Assembly (NCBI GenBank): GCA_016787445.1 | Contig: JAEUTQ010000018.1 | Coordinates: 22,871-86,870 of the forward strand | Length of the DNA: 64,000 nucleotides | From: Bacteroidia bacterium | GTDB lineage: Bacteria; Bacteroidota; Bacteroidia; B-17B0; Aurantibacillaceae | Direction: 5' to 3' | In this document: positions 42,172 to 50,189 of the stretch, piece after piece | Numbering within the stretch: the first letter of the stretch is position 1 | Layout: each line of letters starts with the position of its first letter | Position numbers and translations under genes: made by a program | The notes under the pieces: model-generated | What the model was told of the DNA's origin: nothing | What the model saw: only the letters and a program-made list of their open reading frames with translations | Databases searched by the model: none

Positions 42172-43278
42172 ATGGATTTAACAAGTGAACTAAAAAAATT
42201 TAGATACTTTTTCGCTTTTTCTTCCAACAAGCACAAACAAGGCTTTGTAAATTTAATTGGCGCTTCTGATAAGTTGCAACATGAGTCAACTTCTAACTGT
42301 TTTAATTTTATAAATTACGATTACAAAAATCGTATTGAAAAATTATATTCTATAAAAAGTAGTCGGTTAAATTTTCCAAATACTCTTTTCTTTAAACCCA
42401 CTTTTATTCAAAAATTCAATGGGGATTTCGGTGTTAAACAAGCAAACAAACCCTTCTTTTTAAACTGCACGACTACTAAAGAAGAATACATCGAAAAAGT
42501 AAAAGCTCTCAAACAGCATATTCAACTTGGTGATATATATGAAATTAATTATTGCATTACCTTCGAGGCAAAAAATGCGGAGATAAATCCATTTGATGTT
42601 TTTAATAAACTTAATGCCTTGAGTCAGGCACCCTACTCTGCTCTGGTTAAAATGGATGATCGCTACATCATTTGTGCGAGTCCCGAATTATTTTTAAGTA
42701 AGCGTGGCCACAAATTAATTACAAAACCCATTAAGGGCACGGCGCGTCGCAGCACTAATTCACAGGAAGACGAACAAATTAAAAACGAATTAAAAAACAG
42801 TTTGAAGGAGCGCACCGAAAACGTCATGATTGTTGATGTTGCCCGTAATGATTTTTCGCGCATTGCTAAAAAAGGAAGTGTAACAGTTGAAAAACTTTAC
42901 GATATTGAATCCTACCAACAAGTTCACCAAATGGTAAGTACCGTAAGTTGCGAAATGAAAAATGGAATTTCTTTTAACGAAATAATTCATGCTACTTTCC
43001 CTATGGCAAGTATGACCGGCGCTCCAAAAATCAGAGCGATGCAATTGATTGATGAATACGAAACGTATAATCGTGGGCCATTTTCCGGTACTATTGGTTA
43101 CGTGGATGAAAAAGGTGATTTTGATTTGAATGTTTTAATCCGTAGCATTTTTTATAATGAAAAAGAAAAATACCTTTCCTTTTCTGTTGGAAGTGCAATT
43201 ACTCATTTATGCGATCCTGAAAAAGAGTACGAAGAGTGCTTACTAAAAGCTGCGGCCTTAATTAAATCCCTCGAATAA
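42172..43278 (+). CDS. pabB: Aminodeoxychorismate synthase component I-like (PabB family)
   Basis: This 368-residue protein is a chorismate-binding enzyme. Family landmarks are IQLGDIYEINYCITFEA, LITKPIKGTARRS, ERTENVMIVDVARNDFSRIAKKGSV, FPMASMTGAPKIRAMQLIDEYE and RGPFSGTIGYVDEKGDFDLNVLIRSIFY. The PIKGT motif has Lys, as in PabB, whereas TrpE has PIAGT, so 4-amino-4-deoxychorismate formation for folate is more likely than anthranilate. The N-terminal domain is shorter than in E. coli PabB. I use ATG 42172; the longer frame begins with a TTG at 42145. The 3' end directly abuts the convergent peptidase gene. Confidence 0.88.
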   Translation: MDLTSELKKFRYFFAFSSNKHKQGFVNLIGASDKLQHESTSNCFNFINYDYKNRIEKLYSIKSSRLNFPNTLFFKPTFIQKFNGDFGVKQANKPFFLNCTTTKEEYIEKVKALKQHIQLGDIYEINYCITFEAKNAEINPFDVFNKLNALSQAPYSALVKMDDRYIICASPELFLSKRGHKLITKPIKGTARRSTNSQEDEQIKNELKNSLKERTENVMIVDVARNDFSRIAKKGSVTVEKLYDIESYQQVHQMVSTVSCEMKNGISFNEIIHATFPMASMTGAPKIRAMQLIDEYETYNRGPFSGTIGYVDEKGDFDLNVLIRSIFYNEKEKYLSFSVGSAITHLCDPEKEYEECLLKAAALIKSLE

Positions 43279-45711
43279 TTATTGCAGAATTAATTTTTCT
43301 CTCGCAATCACTTTTTTGTTTCTGGAAATACTAACGATGTAATTTCCTTTGGAAAAAGCTGAACAGTCAATTTTTGTCTCCTGAGTATTTAAAGAACTTG
43401 AAAAAACTAATTTTCCGTCTGTACTTATAATTTCAATAAGCTCTGATCCTTGAATTGTGTAATTTTCTAACCGAACAGTTACTTGCTGACCGGCTGGATT
43501 TGGGAATAACTTTAAATTTGATTTTCCTTTCACACTTTCCTGAATTCCTATTCCGGGATTGATGCCATTTTTATTAGCAAATACATATTCGCCCAAACGT
43601 AAGGTATCGATTATAAACTTACCCATTTTAGTTCCTGTTTTATATTTGGTGTACTTGTCCACTAATTTCCAATCATCTGCTCTGTTCTTTCGATACAACA
43701 CAATAATACTATCATTTTGTACGGAAGTTAAACAGGTATCTAACTGTCCAAAGCTTCCACTTGTGGTGCTCGTTCCGTCAAAATTTAAATGCAACTTCGC
43801 GTGAAACCCCGGCGTTAAAACACCATCAACTCGCCAGTAATGTTGGTTTGAAATTTTATAATTTCCAATGTTATTCTTAAACGGATCCGGCTTTGCGTAA
43901 TTATGTTCTACACGAATAAATGAAGAATCTGCTCCTTTATTCATCACTTGAATTAGGCACTTGCCCAGAGAATTATTAAAACTACCTGTGGATTTGTAAA
44001 TTTTGTTTTCAGCTACCAGTGCATCTAACAGTTTACCATTATAATTAATAGCACTCATTACAGGCGCAAAATTTAAGGCAAAAGTGAAACTTTGCGCCGA
44101 TCCGCTCATGGTGAACGACTTTGTTGCAGGTTGCCATAAATTATTGAAAAAAGAAATTTCCAAAGGCACATTCGAATAATAAGTCGGGGCTCCAGTGATT
44201 TTTTGTTTCACATATACTGTTGCAACATAACTGCCAACGCCCTGCGGCACATAGTTTACTGAATCCACAGAAAAATGCGGCCAACCACCGTTCATCACCC
44301 AGTTATTAAAAAAATCACTCAGACTTTTGCCGGATGAAGCTTCCAATAAACTTTTAAATTCCATGCTATTCATGTTTTTGTACGCTTTCTGAGCTATCAC
44401 ATATTTGATTCCGTTAAAAAAATCTGTGTCGCCCATATAAGCGCGCAAATTATGCGCTACCACAGCTCCCTTTCTATATACATGATCGCCATACGTGTAT
44501 TGATGAGGCACACCGGATACCGCCCAATATTTTCCTTCTCTGAAATGTGCGAAATGCACCATATCATCATGCGTTGAAATTAAATTGGTGATGTAAGAAT
44601 TGTAACCGTATTTCCATTCTCTGAATAAATACTCACTATAGCTGGCCCAGCCTTCATTCAGCCACATATCTTCCTGTGTTTCGCATGTCATTAAATCACC
44701 CCACCAATGATGCGATAATTCATGCGCCATCAATGTTGCTTCATAACCAATACTTATTGCTGCTTGAGGATAAGCAATATTAGTAGCGTGTTCCATTGCC
44801 CCACTGTTAAATGGAACCAAACAATAACCTACACGATTCCATACATAAGGCCCGTAATAATTTTCGAAACCGCTCACCGCACTTAATAAATTAACAAATC
44901 CCGCCTTTAATGCGCTTGTATCCGCAGCACGTGCAGCTAAAATTACCGGCACTGTTCCTGAAGCTACCGAAGCCGTCCAGTTAACCTGAGTGTAATCGGC
45001 CACAGCTACTGAAGCCAAGTAGCTGGGAATTTCTTTTTCTAATTTCCAGGAACGGGTTCGTAAACTTCCATTCACTACATCATTTATTAATTCACCGTTG
45101 CAGTACGCTTTCTTCGATACATCGGTGGTGATATTAAAATCATACAGACTCTTCTCCACAAAATTATCGAAGCAAGGAAACCATACTCTTCCATAATTAT
45201 GAGGCTTTGCGCCGAATCCTACACCTAAATTAAATGCATAGTTACCACTGAAATAAAACCCTCCCCATCCTGAAGGATCGCCTTGCGGTTTACCATGATA
45301 AAACACATTTAAATTCAGCGTATCGGTAGTGTTATAAGTAGCAGGTAGATTAACTTTTATGACAGTATCATTATAAGTATAAGTGAGTAAACTGTTATTT
45401 AGTTTAACTGAATCAATCTTCATTTTTAATAAATCGAGTCGGATTTTATTTTGTCCGTTCAACTTTGGTTTAAATTTTACCAATGTGTTCCCACGAATCG
45501 TATCAGTTACAAAATCACTGATGTTTAAATTGATGGTGTATTTAAGAATATCAAAAGTGTCGCTTCTTAGGTTTTCCGGAGAATAATATAAGGTGGCGGT
45601 ATTTACCGCACTCTTTAATTTCTGGCAAGAAATTTCCTGACTTTTAATGTAAAAAGGCCATATAAGAATGGTTAAGATTACAAGAAATGAGCTATTTTTT
45701 ATCGCTTTCAT
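43279..45711 (-). CDS. M1-family metallopeptidase with T9SS type A sorting domain
   Basis: The 810-residue protein has a signal peptide (SSFLVILTILIWPFYIKS) and the M1 aminopeptidase fold. The exopeptidase-type motif appears as NSGAMEHATNIAYP (GAMEN variant). The zinc site is HELSHHWWGDLMTCETQEDMWLNEGWASY, with HExxH followed 18 residues later by Glu. The C-terminus beginning LKLFPNPAGQQVTVRLENY and ending KGNYIVSISRNKKVIAREKLILQ is a T9SS type A sorting domain, so it is a secreted or surface peptidase. It is probably used to degrade peptides outside the cell. It abuts pabB tail to tail. Confidence 0.93.
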   Translation of the reverse strand: MKAIKNSSFLVILTILIWPFYIKSQEISCQKLKSAVNTATLYYSPENLRSDTFDILKYTINLNISDFVTDTIRGNTLVKFKPKLNGQNKIRLDLLKMKIDSVKLNNSLLTYTYNDTVIKVNLPATYNTTDTLNLNVFYHGKPQGDPSGWGGFYFSGNYAFNLGVGFGAKPHNYGRVWFPCFDNFVEKSLYDFNITTDVSKKAYCNGELINDVVNGSLRTRSWKLEKEIPSYLASVAVADYTQVNWTASVASGTVPVILAARAADTSALKAGFVNLLSAVSGFENYYGPYVWNRVGYCLVPFNSGAMEHATNIAYPQAAISIGYEATLMAHELSHHWWGDLMTCETQEDMWLNEGWASYSEYLFREWKYGYNSYITNLISTHDDMVHFAHFREGKYWAVSGVPHQYTYGDHVYRKGAVVAHNLRAYMGDTDFFNGIKYVIAQKAYKNMNSMEFKSLLEASSGKSLSDFFNNWVMNGGWPHFSVDSVNYVPQGVGSYVATVYVKQKITGAPTYYSNVPLEISFFNNLWQPATKSFTMSGSAQSFTFALNFAPVMSAINYNGKLLDALVAENKIYKSTGSFNNSLGKCLIQVMNKGADSSFIRVEHNYAKPDPFKNNIGNYKISNQHYWRVDGVLTPGFHAKLHLNFDGTSTTSGSFGQLDTCLTSVQNDSIIVLYRKNRADDWKLVDKYTKYKTGTKMGKFIIDTLRLGEYVFANKNGINPGIGIQESVKGKSNLKLFPNPAGQQVTVRLENYTIQGSELIEIISTDGKLVFSSSLNTQETKIDCSAFSKGNYIVSISRNKKVIAREKLILQ

Positions 45712-45813
45712 GACCTAAACTTTGTAGACAAGACTAAAATTAGCAAAAAAAAGTGTTTTTTTACAGCATTATAAGAATACAATAATGCTTTTAACATTTT
45801 GAATTCCTAAAAG

Positions 45814-47346
45814 ATGATAACAGTTAGTCTGGAAGAAGTTTTTGATTTAATTAAATCGCTGAGTAAATCGGAGAAACGATTCTTTAAACTAACCGTTACC
45901 GCTGATTCCAATTCGGCCAACCTTTCCAAACTATTTGATGAACTGGAAAAATCTTCTCCGGAAGAAATGATTAAACCCTCTAAATCCATTAATAAACTAC
46001 TTAAACAAAAAAACATATTAGAGGACATCTATAACATTATCTTAAAAAGTCAACGTACCTTTTATGCCGAAAGCATTACAGCTTACACCATAAAAGACGA
46101 AATAACCAATTTACGGAACTTGTTTGATAAGGCACAATACAAACAATGTCGTAAAATGCTAAACAAGCTCAAGGAAGAAGCTTACAAGGATGAAAGTTTT
46201 AGTTTCATTCTGGAAATAATTTCAATCGAAAAGCAATTGCTGGATATTGAAAATAAATTCGGCATCAACTTCAAATCGTTGGATGACTTAATTAAAGAAG
46301 AGCAACAGCTTATTGATAAATCAAAAAACATTGCCGAATTAACCCAGGCCTTTTCTAAAGTAAATTACCTGGTGCGTCAAAGTATGGTGGCAAAAACCGC
46401 TAAGGAGTTTGAGGCCTACGATAAAATGCTGAACTCTCCTTTGCTTAAATCAAAAAAACAATGTCTCTCTAAAAAGGCCGAAGTTTTATATCATCATACG
46501 CGCGCGCTATGCTATTCAAAGAAAAGAGATAACTCAGCCCGTCAACAGGAGTTTAGCGCTATGATTGAAGTAATGGACGCTTATCCGTTTTTAATAAACG
46601 AGTATCCGAAAAGATACTTATCGGCCACCAACAATGTTTTATCCGTTGAAATTGAAAAAACACATTATGCCACCGCCGAAAAACTCATTAATAAATTCAT
46701 ACAACTCAAAACTCATCCGGCCTTTAATACAACGGATTTACAGCTAAAAATATTTACCAGTACTACTAACGCGCAGCTGTTAATTTATACTGATGGCGGA
46801 CGAACAGACAAAGCTATTCCAGTTGTAAAGTACATCAACGAACAAATAGAATTATATAAAGAAAAAATTAATAAGGAGGAACTTCTCATCTTCTATTACA
46901 ACTTTGCGAACTTGTATATATACTCCGGAAATTATCCGGAAGCCAGTAAGTATTTGACCTTACTGATGAGCGAAAATGACACGCATTTACGTCTTGATCT
47001 TCAGTGCTTTTCGCGTTTACAAAACATAATTCTTCATTATGAATTAAACAAAATACCACAACTTAAATACATTATTAAAACAGCGCGCGATTTCTACAAA
47101 AATCAAAAACATCAGTTTAAAGTAGAAAAAATGGTAATTGATATGTTTGAGGAATTAGCGGATACCAAAGAACCGATACATGTGTGGGAAAGATATCGTA
47201 AAGAGTTTAAGGAAGTGATGCAAGATTCTTTCGAAAAAATTGCCAATTACTATTTTGATTTTTTAGCTTACACTGAAAGTAAAGTGACAGGCAGAAAAAT
47301 CGGAGATATAATTTTTGAAAAACAAGCCGATAACTGGAAAAAATAA
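45814..47346 (+). CDS. Uncharacterised helical-repeat protein, paralogue 1
   Basis: I do not recognise a named family. The 510-residue protein is nearly all helix, with no signal peptide or membrane segment. It begins LEEVFDLIKSLSKSEKRFFKLTV. It has LFDKAQYKQCRKMLNKLKEEAYKDESFSFILEIISIEKQLLDIE near residue 105, and TPR-like pairs toward the C-terminus (KEELLIFYYNFANLYIYSGNYPEASKYLTLLMSEN). Proteins of this pattern occur in several copies in Bacteroidota genomes, as far as I recall, and are unassigned. The next gene is a clear paralogue, two bases downstream, so they form a tandem duplicate operon. Confidence 0.8.
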   Translation: MITVSLEEVFDLIKSLSKSEKRFFKLTVTADSNSANLSKLFDELEKSSPEEMIKPSKSINKLLKQKNILEDIYNIILKSQRTFYAESITAYTIKDEITNLRNLFDKAQYKQCRKMLNKLKEEAYKDESFSFILEIISIEKQLLDIENKFGINFKSLDDLIKEEQQLIDKSKNIAELTQAFSKVNYLVRQSMVAKTAKEFEAYDKMLNSPLLKSKKQCLSKKAEVLYHHTRALCYSKKRDNSARQQEFSAMIEVMDAYPFLINEYPKRYLSATNNVLSVEIEKTHYATAEKLINKFIQLKTHPAFNTTDLQLKIFTSTTNAQLLIYTDGGRTDKAIPVVKYINEQIELYKEKINKEELLIFYYNFANLYIYSGNYPEASKYLTLLMSENDTHLRLDLQCFSRLQNIILHYELNKIPQLKYIIKTARDFYKNQKHQFKVEKMVIDMFEELADTKEPIHVWERYRKEFKEVMQDSFEKIANYYFDFLAYTESKVTGRKIGDIIFEKQADNWKK

Positions 47347-47348
47347 AG

Positions 47349-48890
47349 ATGAAACCGTCCAATTTATTATTCGACATAATAAAATCACTAAACAGCGAAG
47401 AAATAAAATTCTTTCGTAAGGTTTCCTCTTTGCAGCAAGGTGAAAAAAATTATATTAAACTTTTTAACTTCATCTCTACTTTACCTGAATATGATGAAGA
47501 GTTGGTTAAAGATGAATTTAAAAACGAAACTTTCATTAAACATTTACCTTCAGAAAAAAATCAGCTTCTACACCACATCTTAAAAAGCTTACGCCATTTC
47601 AGAATAGAAAACAGTAAAACCGCTGAAATCAATGAGCAAATAAAAAATATTCAAATACTGTTTAATAAATCGCTTTACAAACAAGCACGTAAAGTATTGA
47701 ACGATGTAAAAGAGCAGGCTTATAAGCACGAGTTATTCTATTATATCCTTGAGATTATTGATTTGGAAAAAGTAGTTATCGATATGGAAGCGCATTTCGG
47801 ACAAATAACGAATGTCACCATCGAAAAACTAGTAGAGGAAGAGATTACCATTTATCAAAAAATAGAACAGCTGACTCACTTCGAAAAATTACTTAGCCGG
47901 TTAAATCAACTTTCAGCAAAGCTCCTCTTTGTTCGCACAAAAAGCGATGTTGAGGAAATAGAAAAAATACTTGCTGATAAATCGCTCCAGGATAAAACCA
48001 TCATAAATTCGAAAAAGTCATTTATCACTTTATTACATATAAAAGGATTAGCGGCACGTTTGCTAAATCAACCGGATGAAATGTTTGATTCTTTCCAGGG
48101 CTTAATCTTCGCCATGGAAAACGAACCTTCACTTATTTCCGAATTACCCAAAAGTTACATCGTAGCGCATGGCTATACCATTCGTTATTATGCCATCAAA
48201 CGTTTATATACTGACGGATTTAAAACCATTGATAAATTAAAGGCCTTGTGGCTCGATCCGAAGTTTAAGAGCATAGATTTACAAATTGCCATCTTCTCCA
48301 ATTCATACATTAATGAAATGCTTTTATACGCCTATATTGGGCAGCATGATAAAGCAAAAAATGTTATTCCGGCCGTAATTAAAGGGTTGGAAAAATACGA
48401 AACCAAAATCAACGAAGAAGAATTACTCCGCATTTACCAAATCATAACCATGGTGTATTTTGGCGTTGGTGAGTACAGCAAAGCTTTACATTGGGTGAAT
48501 AAGATTATTAATTCCAATTATGCCGAATTGCGACAAGACATCATCCGTATTTCGAAACTCATCAACCTAATCATTCACTTCGAATTGGGCAACGAAGATT
48601 TATTGCCGTATATCTATAAATCAACCGCGCGCTTTGTTTCTTCACTCGACAACAAATACAAATTTGAAGTTCTCTTCCTTGAGCATTTTAAAAAGATAGC
48701 CTTATCAAAGCGGGAAGGAAAACAATCCGCTTCTTTCGTGAAATTCAAAGAAGAAATGCAGGAGGTGTTTAAAGACCGTTATGAGAAAAACGCATTGGAA
48801 TACTTTAATTTTTACGCTTGGCTCGATTCAAAAATTCACAGCATCAGCTTCTCCGACGCCATCAAGATTCGTAAACAAAATATGGCTTGA
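47349..48890 (+). CDS. Uncharacterised helical-repeat protein, paralogue 2
   Basis: The 513-residue protein matches the preceding gene along its length. Both share LFDIIKSL-type starts, a central ILKSLRHFRIEN, then LFNKSLYKQARKVLNDVKEQAYKHELFYYILEIIDLEKVVIDME, and the late segment INEEELLRIYQIITMVYFGVGEYSKALHWVNKIINSN. Divergence is substantial, so the duplication is old. No catalytic motif is evident. A helical interaction scaffold is the likely nature, but the role is unknown. Its stop is followed after four bases by the outer arm of a nested inverted repeat. Confidence 0.8.
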   Translation: MKPSNLLFDIIKSLNSEEIKFFRKVSSLQQGEKNYIKLFNFISTLPEYDEELVKDEFKNETFIKHLPSEKNQLLHHILKSLRHFRIENSKTAEINEQIKNIQILFNKSLYKQARKVLNDVKEQAYKHELFYYILEIIDLEKVVIDMEAHFGQITNVTIEKLVEEEITIYQKIEQLTHFEKLLSRLNQLSAKLLFVRTKSDVEEIEKILADKSLQDKTIINSKKSFITLLHIKGLAARLLNQPDEMFDSFQGLIFAMENEPSLISELPKSYIVAHGYTIRYYAIKRLYTDGFKTIDKLKALWLDPKFKSIDLQIAIFSNSYINEMLLYAYIGQHDKAKNVIPAVIKGLEKYETKINEEELLRIYQIITMVYFGVGEYSKALHWVNKIINSNYAELRQDIIRISKLINLIIHFELGNEDLLPYIYKSTARFVSSLDNKYKFEVLFLEHFKKIALSKREGKQSASFVKFKEEMQEVFKDRYEKNALEYFNFYAWLDSKIHSISFSDAIKIRKQNMA

Positions 48891-48894
48891 TTTA

Positions 48895-49087
48895 TTCAGG
48901 GCTAAAGCCCATTATTATGCCGTATCCAAATCGGCCTAAAGGCCGAATTTTAAGAAAATCATTGATATTAGTCGGGCGCATACATAAACCGACAATCAGA
49001 AAACAATTCACAAAAACATTCACCATTACCAACATCGGCCTTTAGGCCGATGAATTTCTATAAGTACGAATGGGCTTTAGCCCTGAA
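48895..49087. repeat. Nested inverted repeat between convergent genes
   Basis: A 19-base outer arm (48895-48913, centred on GGGCTAAAGCCC) is repeated exactly in inverse orientation at 49069-49087. An inner 17-base arm (48930-48946, centred on CGGCCTAAAGGCCG) is repeated inversely at 49035-49051. Each arm is itself a palindrome. Inner and outer arms are 35-36 bases apart on both sides. The element almost fills the 198-base gap between two convergent genes and has no coding sequence. Confidence 0.85.
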
Positions 49088-49088
49088 A

Positions 49089-50063
49089 CTAATAGTACGA
49101 TTTCTTACTCAAATAATTCTGCACATAATCCTTTACACCCTCTTCCAAAGAAGTAAACGGTTTGTTATAACCTTGCGCCACTAATTTATTCATATTGGCT
49201 TCCGTGAAGTACTGATACTTATCGCGAATATCAATTGGTGTATCTATAAATTCAATATTCGGTTCTTTATCAAGCGCCTTGAATGTTGCTTTCGCTAAAT
49301 CCAAAAATGTTCTGGCTTTTCCGCTTCCTAAATTGTAAATACCGTTCTTAATTTGATTTTTATAAGTAAAAAACAACACGTCCACCAAATCCTTTACATA
49401 CACAAAATCACGAAGCTGGCCACCATCACTGTATTTAGGATTATGGCTCCTGAACAATTTCACAAAGCCCTTATCCTTAATCTGATTGAACGAATGAAAA
49501 ATAACAGAAGCCATTCTCGCTTTATGGTATTCATTAGGGCCGTATACATTAAAAAACTTAAACCCATGCCAATGCGGAGGACATTTTCCATCCTTAGCCT
49601 GACCAAGTGCCCAGATGTCAAAATCATTTTTACTGTCACCGTATGGATTTAATGGCTTTAACAAAGGGATTTTTGTTTCATCATCGTCGTAACCATACTC
49701 TCCCAAGCCATAAGTAGCAGCCGAAGAAGCATAAATTAAAGAGATGCCGTTTTCTGTACAAACTTTCCAAATATCCTTTGTATAATTAACGTTTAACTCA
49801 TCGAAAATCGATTTATTAAACTCGGTAGTATCTGTGCGTGCACCGATGTGAAACACACAAGTAATTTCTTTGGCATGTTCCTTAAACCAATTTACAAATT
49901 GTGAACGCTCAACAGCTCCTTTGTATTTTTTGTCTTTGTAATTGTTAGTCTTTTCTGTTTTAGAAAAATCGTCCACAATTACTATATCATTAATGCCTTC
50001 GTGATTTAAGCGTGAAACTAAACAGCTTCCAATAAATCCTGCAGCGCCTGTAACTACTATCAT
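49089..50063 (-). CDS. hldD: ADP-L-glycero-D-manno-heptose 6-epimerase
   Basis: HldD converts ADP-D-glycero- to ADP-L-glycero-manno-heptose for the lipopolysaccharide core. The 324-residue protein begins MIVVTGAAGFIGSCLVSRLNHEGINDIVIVDDFSKTEK. It has VFHIGARTDTTE, YASSAATYGLGEYGY, NPYGDSKNDFD with the catalytic Tyr and Lys, and DGGQLRDFVYVKDLVDVLFF. The start is ATG 50063; a longer frame reaches 50141 but would cover the divergent promoter region. A TAATTTTG element lies at 50079-50086. It is not next to other LPS genes. A promiscuous nucleotide-sugar epimerase function is possible but the motifs fit HldD well. Confidence 0.92.
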   Translation of the reverse strand: MIVVTGAAGFIGSCLVSRLNHEGINDIVIVDDFSKTEKTNNYKDKKYKGAVERSQFVNWFKEHAKEITCVFHIGARTDTTEFNKSIFDELNVNYTKDIWKVCTENGISLIYASSAATYGLGEYGYDDDETKIPLLKPLNPYGDSKNDFDIWALGQAKDGKCPPHWHGFKFFNVYGPNEYHKARMASVIFHSFNQIKDKGFVKLFRSHNPKYSDGGQLRDFVYVKDLVDVLFFTYKNQIKNGIYNLGSGKARTFLDLAKATFKALDKEPNIEFIDTPIDIRDKYQYFTEANMNKLVAQGYNKPFTSLEEGVKDYVQNYLSKKSYY

Positions 50064-50078
50064 ACTATTAAATTCATT

Positions 50079-50086
50079 CAAAATTA
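50079..50086 (-). promoter_or_regulatory. -7 promoter element for hldD
   Basis: The minus strand reads TAATTTTG (TAnnTTTG), 15 bases before the ATG at 50063. A -33 element is not obvious. Confidence 0.45.
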
Positions 50087-50142
50087 ACGAAAATCCGAAC
50101 ATATCAGATACTAAACTGTTAACGATTTTGATATAAATCAAA

Positions 50143-50172
50143 TTTGAGGTTTAAACCAAAATCCTATCTTTG
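50143..50172 (+). promoter_or_regulatory. Promoter with central palindrome for the acyl-CoA ligase gene
   Basis: TTTG (50143-50146), 18 bases, and TATCTTTG (50165-50172) fit both Bacteroidota promoter elements, 17 bases before the ATG at 50190. Between them is the perfect palindrome GGTTTAAACC (50148-50157), placed where a repressor could block polymerase. Confidence 0.65.
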
Positions 50173-50189
50173 ATTAACTAAATTTATTT

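Noticed and set aside
50064..50141. Upstream extension of hldD
   Set aside because: It crosses the -7 element at 50079-50086, and the family N-terminus begins at 50063.
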